From SHWB01 sp050246875 (GTDB lineage Bacteria; Pseudomonadota; Alphaproteobacteria; UBA6615): a stretch of DNA of 64,000 nt. The position numbers were made by a program, and so were the translations under genes. Position 1 is the stretch's first letter, and every line of letters begins with the position of its first letter. The stretch is taken from assembly GCA_050246875.1 (NCBI GenBank), contig JBFWVF010000003.1, forward strand, positions 310,001 through 374,000. Reading direction: 5' to 3'. Positions 11,160 to 20,187 of this stretch are shown one piece after another. A model generated the notes under the pieces. That model was not told the origin of the DNA and ran no database searches. It worked only from the letters and a program-made list of their open reading frames with translations.

Positions 11160-11597
11160 ATGGACGACACGCTCCAGACCCTTGCCGGCCGGCCCTACGG
11201 GCCGACGCTCGTGCGGCTGCGCGATGCCGGGCTGCGGCCGACGCGCCAGCGCCTGGCGCTCGGGCGCCTGCTGTTCGACGCCGGCGACCGCCACGTCACC
11301 GCCGAACAGCTGCACGGCGAGGCCCAGGACCGCGGCGTGCGGGTGTCGCTGGCCACGGTCTACAACACGCTGAACCAGTTCCGCGGCGCCGGGCTGCTGC
11401 GCGAGGTCGTGGTGGCCCCCGGACGGTCGTATTTCGACACCAATACCGACGACCACCACCACTTCTACTTCGAGGACGACGGCGCCCTGCAGGACATTCC
11501 CGGCGAGGCCGTGGCGGTCACCGCCCTGCCCGCCCCGCCGGCCGGCGCCCGGATCGAGCGGGTCGACGTCGTCGTGCGCGTCCGCCGCGCCGATTGA
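11160..11597 (+). CDS. irr: Fur-family iron response regulator Irr
   Basis: 145 residues, Fur fold. A winged-helix DNA-binding part (about 15-85, with LRPTRQRLALG and SLATVYNTL around the recognition helix) is followed by a short dimerisation part. The HHH at residues 99-101 in DDHHHFYFEDDG is the hallmark heme/metal-binding motif of Irr, a subgroup restricted to alphaproteobacteria. The cysteine-containing heme regulatory motif of Bradyrhizobium Irr is absent, as in many other Irr proteins. Irr binds ICE boxes under low iron and is inactivated by heme. An ICE-like palindrome lies 52 bases after its stop. Confidence 0.92.
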   Translation: MDDTLQTLAGRPYGPTLVRLRDAGLRPTRQRLALGRLLFDAGDRHVTAEQLHGEAQDRGVRVSLATVYNTLNQFRGAGLLREVVVAPGRSYFDTNTDDHHHFYFEDDGALQDIPGEAVAVTALPAPPAGARIERVDVVVRVRRAD

Positions 11598-11648
11598 AGC
11601 CATATCGGCGCAAATAATTCTCAATACTGCGTGATAGTTGCTGTCCTG

Positions 11649-11665
11649 TCTGGAATTTTTCCAGA
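11649..11665 (+). promoter_or_regulatory. ICE/Irr-box-like palindrome upstream of rubrerythrin
   Basis: TCTGGAA-TTT-TTCCAGA is a perfect 7-3-7 inverted repeat. The ICE consensus recognised by Irr is TTTAGAA-N3-TTCTAAA, the same architecture, and each arm here matches it at five of seven bases. It sits directly upstream of a good promoter (11669-11697) for the rubrerythrin gene and just after irr itself. Binding by Irr is inference from motif and context. Confidence 0.55.
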
Positions 11666-11668
11666 TTG

Positions 11669-11697
11669 TTGACAGGGTCTGCCCGCGCGCCCATAGT
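11669..11697 (+). promoter_or_regulatory. Promoter of the rubrerythrin operon
   Basis: A consensus -35 TTGACA (11669-11674), exactly 17 bases of spacer and CATAGT (11692-11697, four of six bases matching TATAAT). It lies 80 bases before the rubrerythrin start and 3 bases after the ICE-like palindrome. A regulator on that palindrome would touch the -35 region. Confidence 0.6.
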
Positions 11698-11777
11698 CGT
11701 CGGTGTCGGTACCACGCGGCGTCGGGTATCGGCGCCCGTATCGAAGAACCGACATTGTCGCGAGGAAGGGGAGACCC

Positions 11778-12194
11778 ATGGCGCTCAAGGGCACCAAGAC
11801 CGAGCAGAACCTGAAGGATGCGTTCGCCGGCGAATCGATGGCGAACCGCCGCTACCTCTATTTCGCCCAGAAGGCCGACGTCGAGGGCTACAACGACGTT
11901 GCCACCGTGTTCCGCTCGACGGCGGAAGGCGAGACCGGCCACGCCCACGGTCACCTCGAGTTCCTCGAGGAGACGGGCGATCCGGCCACCGGCAAGCCGA
12001 TCGGCACCACGTCGAAGAATCTCGGCGCGGCCATCGCCGGCGAGACCCACGAGTACACGGACATGTACCCGGGCATGGCCCGCACGGCGCGTGACGAGGG
12101 CTTCGAGGAGATCGCCGACTGGTTCGAGACGCTGGCGAAGGCCGAGAAGAGCCACGCCGGGCGCTTCACCAAGGCGCTGAACGAGCTCGGCTGA
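11778..12194 (+). CDS. Rubrerythrin (ferritin-like, no rubredoxin domain)
   Basis: 138 residues from the ATG at 11778, which follows a strong AGGAAGGGGAG site; a longer reading frame upstream is not needed. It is a four-helix ferritin-like di-iron protein with the expected ligand-bearing segments: AGES near residue 18, EGETGHAHGH near 52, AGETHEY near 84 and AEKSHAGRF near 125. The C-terminal rubredoxin domain of classical rubrerythrin is missing, so electrons must come from a partner. The next two genes (Fe-S oxidoreductase, DUF3501) are its standard companions. Likely role: peroxide reduction and iron-linked stress defence. The upstream ICE-like box suggests iron control. Confidence 0.9.
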   Translation: MALKGTKTEQNLKDAFAGESMANRRYLYFAQKADVEGYNDVATVFRSTAEGETGHAHGHLEFLEETGDPATGKPIGTTSKNLGAAIAGETHEYTDMYPGMARTARDEGFEEIADWFETLAKAEKSHAGRFTKALNELG

Positions 12195-12339
12195 TCCCGG
12201 GTTCGTACGCGGATCGCGGTGCCGGCGGGGCAACACGGCCCCGCCGCGCCGCACCGCCGCTTCCCGGCCGCATGGCCGGGCTCCGACGCAATTCGCCGCG
12301 CCCCGCGGCCGGGCGCGGCCAGCCGGCGGACACGCGACC

Positions 12340-13734
12340 ATGAGTGACGGCGACACCGGCCCCCGCGCCCCCGCGGAGGGCGGTCTTGGCGCCCCGACGC
12401 GCCACCCCATTCCCTGGCACGATGCCGACTGGTGGGACGAGGCGAAGCTCGACGCCGAGATGCGGCGGGTCTTCGACATCTGTCACGGCTGCCGGCGCTG
12501 CTTCAATCTCTGCGACAGCTTCCCGAGGCTGTTCGATCTCGTCGACGCGACGGACGCGGGCGAGGTCGAGGCCGTCGCCAGCGCCGACTTCAAGAGCGTC
12601 GTCGACGCCTGCACGCTGTGCGACATGTGCTTCATGACGAAGTGCCCGTACGTGCCGCCGCACGAGTTCGACCTCGACTTCCCGCACCTGATGCTGCGCT
12701 ACCGGGCGGTCGAGGCGAAGCAGGGCAAGGTGCCCTTCACCGCCCGCCAGCTCACCGCGACAGACCGCAACGGCGCCCTGGCGAAACTCGCGCCCGGCAT
12801 CGTCAACTGGGCCTCGGACACCGGCAATTCGCTGACCCGCGGCGCGTTGGAATCGGTCGCCGGCGTCGACCGCCGCGCCGTCCTGCCGAAGTTCCACGGC
12901 CGCACCTTCACCGCGCGGGCCCGCGACGAGGTGCCGGCGGCCAACGCCGCCGCCCCCGGCTTCGGCCGCGAGGCGGTGATCTACGCCACCTGCTTCGTCA
13001 ACTGGAACAACCCCGAGGTCGGCGTGCTGGCCCGCCGCCTGCTCGCCCATCTCGGCGTCGCCACGGAGGTCGCCTATCCGCGTTGCTGCGGCATGCCGCA
13101 GCTCGAGCAGGGCGACGTGGCGAAGGTCGCGGCGGCCGCCGCCGAGGTGGCGCGCGCGCTGCGTCCCGCCGTCGACGCCGGCAAGACCGTCGTCGCGCTG
13201 GTGCCGAGCTGCGCGCTGATGCTGAAGAGCGAATGGCCGCTGATCTGCCCCGACAACGCCGACGTGAAGGCGCTCGCCGCCGCCACGCGCGATGTCTCCG
13301 AGTACGTCGTCGACATCGCGCGCAAGGAAGGCCTGCCGCAGGTCGGCCCGCTGCCCGGCCCCGTGACGCTGCACCTCGCCTGCCACGGGCGAGCGCAGAA
13401 CTTCGGCCAGAAGGCGGCCGAGATGCTGCGCCTCGCCGCCGACGCCGACGTGAAGGTGATCGAGCGCTGCTCGGGCCACGGCGGCTCCTGGGGCGTGATG
13501 AAGGACAACTTCGACACCGCCATCAAGGTCGGCCGGCCGGTCGCGCGCCAGGCGCTGCAGGCGGACCGGCCCTACGTCGTGTCCGAATGCCCGCTGGCCG
13601 CCGACCACATCCTGCAGGGCATGGAGATCGCCGCCGCGGCATCGAAGGACGCCATCACGCCACAGGTGCCGGCGCGCTCGTGGCACCCGGTCGAACTGCT
13701 GGCGGCGGCGTTCGGCCTGACCGACAGGACCTGA
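12340..13734 (+). CDS. Fe-S oxidoreductase, heterodisulfide-reductase/glycolate-oxidase-subunit-like
   Basis: 464 residues. Two [4Fe-4S] ferredoxin motifs are visible, CxxCxxCxxxC at about residues 48-58 and CxxCxxCxxxCP at about 91-102. Two cysteine-rich CCG-type domains follow: one around CCGMPQLEQGD, the other degenerate, around CSGHGGSWG. This is the GlpC/HdrD-like architecture that moves electrons between a quinone or flavoprotein and a redox partner. Its place between rubrerythrin and DUF3501 suggests it supplies electrons to rubrerythrin; that is inference from the conserved triad. The gene starts 145 bases after rubrerythrin, with no obvious terminator between. Confidence 0.85.
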   Translation: MSDGDTGPRAPAEGGLGAPTRHPIPWHDADWWDEAKLDAEMRRVFDICHGCRRCFNLCDSFPRLFDLVDATDAGEVEAVASADFKSVVDACTLCDMCFMTKCPYVPPHEFDLDFPHLMLRYRAVEAKQGKVPFTARQLTATDRNGALAKLAPGIVNWASDTGNSLTRGALESVAGVDRRAVLPKFHGRTFTARARDEVPAANAAAPGFGREAVIYATCFVNWNNPEVGVLARRLLAHLGVATEVAYPRCCGMPQLEQGDVAKVAAAAAEVARALRPAVDAGKTVVALVPSCALMLKSEWPLICPDNADVKALAAATRDVSEYVVDIARKEGLPQVGPLPGPVTLHLACHGRAQNFGQKAAEMLRLAADADVKVIERCSGHGGSWGVMKDNFDTAIKVGRPVARQALQADRPYVVSECPLAADHILQGMEIAAAASKDAITPQVPARSWHPVELLAAAFGLTDRT

Positions 13735-13746
13735 GGCGAACTCCGC

Positions 13747-14337
13747 ATGGCAAAGCGACACAGCGTCGAACGCTCCGACATCCTCGACGCGGCGGCCTAC
13801 GAGGCGGTGCGCAAGGAGAAGCGCGCCGAGCTGATGGCGCTGAAGCGCCGCCGCCGCGTGGAGGTCGGCCCCTTCGCCACCTTCCACTTCGAGTGCTGGG
13901 AAACCATGTGGTACCAGGTGCAGGAGATGCTGCGCGTCGAGCGCGGCGGACCCGAGCAGGTTCCCGGCGAACTGGAAGCCTACAACCCGCTCGTCCCCAA
14001 GGGCCGCGAGCTGGTGGCGACGGTGATGTTCGAGATCGACGATCCGCTGCGCCGCCCGGCCGTCCTCGCGCGTCTCGGCGGCGTCGAGCACACGGCGTTC
14101 CTGCGCGTCGGGACACTTCGCATTCCCGGCAAGGCCGAGGAGGACGCCGACCGCACCGACGAGGACGGCAAGGCCAGTTCGGTCCAGTTCATCCGCTTCG
14201 CCTTCGGCGACGCCGAGGTGGCGGCGTTCCGGGCGCGCGGCGCCGAGGTCGTCATCGGCTTCGCGCACCCCAACTACGGCCACATGGCGGTCATGCCCGA
14301 GGACGTGCGCGCGACGCTGGCCGGCGACTTCGACTGA
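13747..14337 (+). CDS. DUF3501 family protein
   Basis: 196 residues, matching DUF3501 over its length: an N-terminal YEAVRKEKRAELMALKRRRRV helix, a FHFECWETMWYQVQEMLRVE core and a C-terminal HPNYGHMAVMP segment with conserved His and Asn. No signal peptide or membrane segment, so cytoplasmic. The biochemical role is unknown. The family is repeatedly encoded with rubrerythrin and a two-[4Fe-4S] oxidoreductase, as here (12 bases after the oxidoreductase stop). It is last in the unit and convergent with the SH3 gene. Confidence 0.85.
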   Translation: MAKRHSVERSDILDAAAYEAVRKEKRAELMALKRRRRVEVGPFATFHFECWETMWYQVQEMLRVERGGPEQVPGELEAYNPLVPKGRELVATVMFEIDDPLRRPAVLARLGGVEHTAFLRVGTLRIPGKAEEDADRTDEDGKASSVQFIRFAFGDAEVAAFRARGAEVVIGFAHPNYGHMAVMPEDVRATLAGDFD

Positions 14338-14344
14338 GCGCCGC

Positions 14345-14875
14345 CTACTTCACGTCCTCGTCGGGATAGACGCCCCACAGCGCCGCGCGCGGCACCCAGC
14401 CGGAGACGCTGTCGGCCGACAGCCGGCACCAGGCGCCCTCGCATTCGCGCAGATCGGCCACGGCACCGGCCTCGGCGATGGCGACCGTCGCCGCATCGGC
14501 CGCCGGGTCGCGCCGCAGCTCCACGCGCGATGCCGCGACGATGGCCGTGCGCTCGCCCGACAGCATGGTGTGGTGCAGCCAGCCGACCGTGCCGTCGCGC
14601 GCGCGCACCTGCCGCCACGCCTCGTACTCGGCGATCACTTCCAGCGGCCAGCGCGGCCGCAACAGCACCCAGTCGACGGGATAGCGCGTGCCCGGCCCGG
14701 TGCGCAGGTTGACCTCCGCGGCACGCGACTTGATCGACACGAAGCGCGGCAGCTTGAGGCCCGTTGTGCCGGGACCGACCGCCGCGGTCTGCGCCGCCGC
14801 CGGCACCGCCGCGGTCAGCAGCAGGGCGGCCAACGCGGCAAGCATGGCGGCGATCGGGGCACGGACAACGCTCAT
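14345..14875 (-). CDS. Exported bacterial SH3-domain protein
   Basis: 176 residues from ATG 14875; an in-frame start at 14902 adds nine residues before the basic region. A hydrophobic signal peptide ends near AAAQT. Two SH3-like repeats follow: the first around AEVNLRTGPGTRYPVDW and GTVGWLHHTMLSG, the second around SRVELRRDPAAD and SGWVPRAALWGV. Such proteins are usually periplasmic and bind peptidoglycan or other envelope partners. The specific function is unknown. It is divergent from the 2-hydroxyacid dehydrogenase gene. Confidence 0.8.
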   Translation of the reverse strand: MSVVRAPIAAMLAALAALLLTAAVPAAAQTAAVGPGTTGLKLPRFVSIKSRAAEVNLRTGPGTRYPVDWVLLRPRWPLEVIAEYEAWRQVRARDGTVGWLHHTMLSGERTAIVAASRVELRRDPAADAATVAIAEAGAVADLRECEGAWCRLSADSVSGWVPRAALWGVYPDEDVK

Positions 14876-14988
14876 GGCGGCATCCGCGCTAACCCCTGCC
14901 ACCCGCGTCGGTCAAGCCGGACGGCGGCTTGCGCCGGCCCGGACCCGACCGCATGATCCGGCGAACCGTACCGCGCCCCGGATCGTTC

Positions 14989-15975
14989 ATGCCCTCCGCG
15001 AAGCCCGTCGTCGTCGTCACGCGTCGCCTGCCCGAGGCCGTCGAGGCGCGCATGATGGAGCTGTTCGACGCGCGCCTGAACGAGACCGACGCGCCGATGG
15101 ACCGCGCGGCGCTCGTCGCCGCGATGGCCGAGGCGGACGTGCTGGTGCCGACCATCACCGACCGCATCGACGCCGACCTGCTGGCGCTGGCCGGTCCGCG
15201 CCTGCGGCTGATCGCCAACTACGGCAACGGCGTCGACAACATCGACCTGCCGGCGGCGCGCAAGCGCGGCATCACCGTCACCAACACGCCCGGCGTGCTG
15301 ACCGAGGACACCGCCGACATGACGATGGCGCTGATCCTCGCCGTGCCGCGCCGCCTCGTCGCCGGCGAGAAGCTGCTGCGCGAGGGCGGCTGGCGCGGCT
15401 GGGCGCCGACGCTGATGAACGGCCGGCGCATCGGCGGCAAGCGCCTCGGCATCGTCGGCATGGGCCGCATCGGCACCGCCGTGGCGCGCCGCGCGCGCGC
15501 CTTCGGCCTCGCCATCCACTATCACAACCGCCGCCGCGTGCAGGACGAGGTGGAACGCGAACTGGAAGCGACCTTCTGGTCGTCGCTCGACCAGATGCTG
15601 GCGCGCGTCGACATCGTCTCGGTCAACTGCCCGCGCACGCCGGCGACCTTCCACCTGCTGTCGCGCCGTCGCCTGGAGCTGCTGCGCCCGCATGCCTATG
15701 TCGTCAACACCTCGCGCGGCGAGGTCATCGACGAGCGCGCGCTGGCCGACCTGCTGGTCGCCGGCCGCATCGCCGGCGCCGGCCTCGACGTCTTCGAGCA
15801 CGAGCCGGCCGTCGATGCCCGGCTGGTGAAGCTCGACTCCGTCGTCCTGCTGCCGCACATGAGTTCGGCCACCGTCGAGGCGCGCCAGGAGATGGGCGAG
15901 AAGGTGATCGTCAACATCCGCACCTTCGTCGACGGCCACACCCCGCCCGACCGCGTGCTGGAGACAATGTTCTGA
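14989..15975 (+). CDS. gyaR: D-isomer-specific 2-hydroxyacid dehydrogenase (glyoxylate reductase-like)
   Basis: 328 residues from the ATG at 14989; an upstream in-frame ATG at 14953 adds only a basic leader. NAD(P)-binding GMGRIG at residues 157-162. Catalytic set: R243 in NTSRGEVID, E272 in EHEPAVD and H290 in LLPHMSSAT. These fit the D-2-hydroxyacid dehydrogenase fold. The substrate-domain ANYGNGVDNIDL pattern resembles GyaR/hydroxypyruvate reductases, so reduction of glyoxylate or hydroxypyruvate is most likely. The exact substrate is not fixed by sequence. It is a single-gene unit followed by an intergenic inverted repeat. Confidence 0.85.
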   Translation: MPSAKPVVVVTRRLPEAVEARMMELFDARLNETDAPMDRAALVAAMAEADVLVPTITDRIDADLLALAGPRLRLIANYGNGVDNIDLPAARKRGITVTNTPGVLTEDTADMTMALILAVPRRLVAGEKLLREGGWRGWAPTLMNGRRIGGKRLGIVGMGRIGTAVARRARAFGLAIHYHNRRRVQDEVERELEATFWSSLDQMLARVDIVSVNCPRTPATFHLLSRRRLELLRPHAYVVNTSRGEVIDERALADLLVAGRIAGAGLDVFEHEPAVDARLVKLDSVVLLPHMSSATVEARQEMGEKVIVNIRTFVDGHTPPDRVLETMF

Positions 15976-16027
15976 TTTGATGCGTTACGGAATGATCGCG
16001 GCGCCACCGCCGCGTCGGCATCCCCAT

Positions 16028-16147
16028 CCTTCGACAGGCTCAGGATGAGGATGAACGTCGCAACATACGCGGCATGCAATAGCGACGCACCGGGATCATT
16101 CTTCCGGGATCATTCCCCCGCGATACTCACCCTGAGCCTGTCGAAGG
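16028..16147. repeat. Intergenic inverted repeat of the dispersed CCTTCGACAGGCTCAGG type
   Basis: The left arm 16028-16049 starts CCTTCGACAGGCTCAGG. The right arm 16126-16147 is its reverse complement, matching at 21 of 22 positions. The 76 bases between hold a 14-base tandem direct repeat (16091-16104 and 16105-16118, starting CGGGATCATT). The pair fills the space between convergent genes and could fold into a long stem. I know this word as a dispersed intergenic repeat in several proteobacteria. A related element lies inside cobN. Confidence 0.8.
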
Positions 16148-16196
16148 GCGAGAATCGCGCATCCTGGCTGCTGCCGCATCGAGCAGCGGTCTCGGC

Positions 16197-16991
16197 CTAG
16201 GCCGCGTGCAGCGACAGGTCGGCGATCGTCGCGTGCTCGCCGCAGAGCGCGCAGGCCGGATCGCGCGGCACGTCGAGGACGCGCACGGTGGGGCCGAGCG
16301 CGTCGTAGAGCAGTAGCCGTCCGGCCATCGACTCGCCGAGGCCGAGCAGTTCCTTCAGCACTTCCGTCGCCTGCATCGAGCCCATGACGCCGGCCAGCGC
16401 GCCGAGGATGCCGGCCTCCTCGCAGCGCGGCACGAGGCCGGGCGGCGGCGGCTCGGGGAACAGGCAGCGCCAGCAGGCCGTCGGCTTTTCGCCGCCGCGG
16501 CGGATGGTCGTGAGCTGGCCCTCGAAGCGCAGCATGGCGGCGCTGACCAGCGTCCTGCCGGCGAGCCAGGCGGCGTCGTTGAGCAGGTAGCGGGTGGGGA
16601 AATTGTCCGAGCCGTCGGCGATCACGTCGTAGCGCGCCACCAGCGACGCGGCGTTCGCCGCCGTCAGCCGGAACGGATGGATCTCGACCGCGATGTCGGG
16701 ATTGAGCGCGGCGATGGTCGCCGCCGCGCTCTCGACCTTGAGGCGATCGACCGACGCCGTCGGATGGATCACCTGGCGCTGCAGGTTGGAGAGATCGACC
16801 GTGTCGTCGTCGACGATGCCGAGCGTGCCGACGCCGGCCGCCGCGAGGTACATCAGCAGCGGCGCGCCGAGGCCGCCGGCGCCGACCACCAGCACACGCG
16901 CGGCGAGCAGCCGCTCCTGCCCCTCCTCGCCGACCTCGTCGAGGATGAGGTGACGGGCGTAGCGGTGGAATTGCTGCTCGTTCAGTTCCAT
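16197..16991 (-). CDS. moeB: HesA/MoeB/ThiF family adenylyltransferase
   Basis: 264 residues. An adenylate-forming Rossmann fold with GAGGLGAP at 37-44, DxDxVxxSNLxRQ-type contacts at 61-73 and GSDNFPTRY around 127-135. Two CxxC pairs for structural zinc are present (C173/C176 and C247/C250), plus C190 in the active-site loop. MoeB-type enzymes activate the C-terminal Gly-Gly of a sulfur-carrier protein as acyl-adenylate, for molybdopterin or thiamin sulfur. No rhodanese domain is present. It lies 11 bases after cysK, so it may serve a cysteine-linked sulfur transfer path. The carrier protein is not in the window. Confidence 0.88.
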   Translation of the reverse strand: MELNEQQFHRYARHLILDEVGEEGQERLLAARVLVVGAGGLGAPLLMYLAAAGVGTLGIVDDDTVDLSNLQRQVIHPTASVDRLKVESAAATIAALNPDIAVEIHPFRLTAANAASLVARYDVIADGSDNFPTRYLLNDAAWLAGRTLVSAAMLRFEGQLTTIRRGGEKPTACWRCLFPEPPPPGLVPRCEEAGILGALAGVMGSMQATEVLKELLGLGESMAGRLLLYDALGPTVRVLDVPRDPACALCGEHATIADLSLHAA

Positions 16992-17002
16992 GCGCGTGCC
17001 GT

Positions 17003-17983
<981 letters not shown>

Positions 17984-18048
17984 CGGTGTCTCCCCGGATG
18001 GTCCGCCGCGTCGGCCGCGGCCTGGCCGGACGATCCTAGCAGACGGTG

Positions 18049-18504
18049 TCAGATGGTGAAGTCGAGGCGCTTGGCGCCCTCGCTCTCGATACCGGCATCG
18101 CGGGCGCGGGCGCAGAGGTCCTGCACGCTGATCGCCTCCAGGCGCTGCATGAATTCCTCCTGCAATTCGCCCCACAGTGGCCGCACCACGGCCTGGCCGA
18201 TGGGCGAGCCGGCCGGCTCCTCGGCCGGATCGGACGCCGTTTCCATCGCCCGCACCACGCGCACGATGTCGGCGACGGAAATGCGCCGGCGCTCGCGCGC
18301 CAGACGGTAGCCGCCGCGCGGCCCGCGCACGCCGGCGAGGATGCCGGCGCGCACGAGCTGCTGCAGCACCTGCTCCAGATAACGGCGCGGGATACCCTGG
18401 CGGCGCGTGATCTCGCTCGACTGCACTGGCTCGGTGCCGGCGTGGAAGGCGACGTCGACCACGGCCTCGATGGCGAACAGGGTCTTGCGCGACAGGCGGA
18501 TCAT
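18049..18504 (-). CDS. Rrf2 family transcriptional regulator without the Fe-S cysteines
   Basis: 151 residues from ATG 18504. An N-terminal winged helix (MIRLSRKTLFAIEAVVDVA, then ITRRQGIPRRYLEQVLQQL and VRGPRGGYRLAR as recognition helix and wing) and a C-terminal dimerisation helix. IscR and NsrR bind a cluster through three clustered cysteines. This protein has one cysteine in all (C131), so it cannot bind a cluster in the usual way. Its place directly before cysK resembles CymR, a cluster-free Rrf2 protein that senses cysteine status through CysK. That analogy is inference. Confidence 0.88.
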   Translation of the reverse strand: MIRLSRKTLFAIEAVVDVAFHAGTEPVQSSEITRRQGIPRRYLEQVLQQLVRAGILAGVRGPRGGYRLARERRRISVADIVRVVRAMETASDPAEEPAGSPIGQAVVRPLWGELQEEFMQRLEAISVQDLCARARDAGIESEGAKRLDFTI

Positions 18505-18511
18505 CGTCGCG

Positions 18512-18985
18512 CTACCCGCCGGGCTTCGTGGCGCCGGCGAGGCCGGTCGAGCCGAAGCCGCCGGCGCCGCGCACACTGTCGGGCAGCGCCGCGACCTCGG
18601 CCCAGCGCGCCCGGCTGACGGGTGCCACGATCAACTGCGCGACGCGCATGCCGCGTTCGACGGTGAAGGGCGCGTCGCCGAAATTGACCAGCACGACCGC
18701 CACCTCGCCGCGATAGTCGGCATCGATGGTGCCCGGCGCGTTGAGCACCGTGACGCCATGGCGCAGGGCGAGGCCCGAGCGCGGCCGCACCTGCCCCTCG
18801 TAGCCCTCGGGCAGGGCAATGGTGAGGCCGGTCGGCACCAGCGCGCGGGCGCCCGGCGCGATCGACTGCGGCGCCGCGACGGCGGCGAGCAGGTCCATGC
18901 CGGCCGCCGCGTCCGTCGCGTAGGCCGGCAGGGGCAGGTCGGCGGCGTGCGGCAGCCGCACCACGGACACGGCGACGTCGCTCAT
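18512..18985 (-). CDS. dut: dUTP diphosphatase
   Basis: 157 residues with the five trimeric dUTPase motifs in order: AGMDL, PRSGLALRHGV, the uracil-binding GTIDADYRGEV hairpin, RGMRVAQLIV and the C-terminal GAGGFGSTG arm. It hydrolyses dUTP to dUMP, keeping uracil out of DNA and feeding dTMP synthesis. The start ATG at 18985 overlaps the coaBC stop by four bases (ATGA). dut next to coaBC is a widely conserved pair. The Rrf2 gene begins 7 bases after its stop. Confidence 0.95.
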   Translation of the reverse strand: MSDVAVSVVRLPHAADLPLPAYATDAAAGMDLLAAVAAPQSIAPGARALVPTGLTIALPEGYEGQVRPRSGLALRHGVTVLNAPGTIDADYRGEVAVVLVNFGDAPFTVERGMRVAQLIVAPVSRARWAEVAALPDSVRGAGGFGSTGLAGATKPGG

Positions 18986-20187
18986 GCGGCGGCACCGAGC
19001 GCGATGGCGATGCGGCCGGCGAGGCGGTCGGCGACGGCGTCCTTGCTCAGGCGCGGCCAGTCCTCGACGCCGTCGGCGGTGACGAGGTGGATGGTGTTGT
19101 CGGCGCCGCCGAAGGTGCCGCTGCCCTCCGACACGTCGTTGGCGAGAATCCAGTCGCAGCCCTTGCGCGCCCGTTTGGCGACGGCGTGCTCGACGATCTT
19201 CTCGGTCTCGGCGGCGAAACCGACGACGAGGCGCGGGCGGCGGTTGCCGAGACCGGCCAGCGTCGCCAGCACGTCGGGGTTCTCGGCCAGCGCGATGGCC
19301 GGCGGCCCGCCGCCACCCTTCTTGAGCTTCTGGCCGGCCGCCTCGGCCGGGCGCCAGTCGGCGACGGCCGCGGCACAGACGGCGACATCGGCCGGCAGCG
19401 CCGCCTCGCAGGCCGCCAGCATCTCGCGCGCCGTCTCGACATGCACGACGGTGACGCCCGCCGGGTCGGCGAGGCGCGTCGGGCCGGCGACCAGCGTCGT
19501 CGTCGCGCCCAGCCGCGCCAGCGCCGCCGCGATGGCGTAGCCCTGCCGGCCGGAGGAACGGTTGGCGATGTAGCGCACGGGGTCGATCGGCTCGTGCGTC
19601 GGACCGCTCGTGACCAGCGCTCGCCTGCCGGCGAGCGGTGCGGCCGCGCCGAAATGCGCCTCGATGGCGGCGAGGATGTCGGCCGGCTCGGCCATGCGGC
19701 CCGGCCCGAACTCGCCGCAGGCCATGTCGCCGTCGACCGGGCCGACGAAGGCGATGCCGCGCGCCGCCAGCGTGGCGACGTTGGCCTGCGTCGCGGCATG
19801 CAGCCACATGCGGACGTTCATCGCCGGCACCGCGACGACCGGCTTGTCGGTGGCGAGCAGCGCCGTCGCGGCGAGGTCGCCGGCGAGGCCGCCCGCCATC
19901 TTCGCCAGCAGGTCGGCCGTCGCCGGCACGACGACCAGCAGGTCGGCGTCGCGCGACAGCTCGATATGACCCATCTCGGCTTCGTCGGTGAGCGAGAACA
20001 GCGCGCTGTAGACCTTGTCGCCGGTGAGCGCCGACAGCGACAGCGGCGTGACGAACTCGGCCCCGGCGGCGGTGAGGATGGCACGCACGCGGGCGCCGCG
20101 CTCGCGCAGACGGCGCACCAGTTCGAGCGCCTTGTAGGCGGCGATGCCGCCGCCGACGATCAGCAGGATGCGCTTGCCGTGCAGCAC
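18982..20187 (-). CDS. coaBC: Bifunctional phosphopantothenoylcysteine decarboxylase / phosphopantothenate-cysteine ligase
   Basis: 401 residues. The N-terminal CoaC flavoprotein half (about 1-180) shows H74, the PAMNVRMW motif with N124, and catalytic C157 in GDMACGEFG. The C-terminal CoaB half contains TSGPTHEPIDPVRY and the RSSGRQG loop with a KLKK segment. It makes two steps of coenzyme A synthesis: ligation of cysteine to 4'-phosphopantothenate with CTP, then decarboxylation. Translationally coupled to dut. In many alphaproteobacteria ubiE-ubiB precede coaBC; here ubiE is 106 bases upstream and ubiB is not between them. Confidence 0.95.
   Translation of the reverse strand: MLHGKRILLIVGGGIAAYKALELVRRLRERGARVRAILTAAGAEFVTPLSLSALTGDKVYSALFSLTDEAEMGHIELSRDADLLVVVPATADLLAKMAGGLAGDLAATALLATDKPVVAVPAMNVRMWLHAATQANVATLAARGIAFVGPVDGDMACGEFGPGRMAEPADILAAIEAHFGAAAPLAGRRALVTSGPTHEPIDPVRYIANRSSGRQGYAIAAALARLGATTTLVAGPTRLADPAGVTVVHVETAREMLAACEAALPADVAVCAAAVADWRPAEAAGQKLKKGGGGPPAIALAENPDVLATLAGLGNRRPRLVVGFAAETEKIVEHAVAKRARKGCDWILANDVSEGSGTFGGADNTIHLVTADGVEDWPRLSKDAVADRLAGRIAIALGAAA

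Noticed and set aside
12166..14283. A 705-codon open frame antisense to the Fe-S oxidoreductase and DUF3501 genes
   Set aside because: Same shadow-frame composition; both plus-strand genes have clear family motifs.
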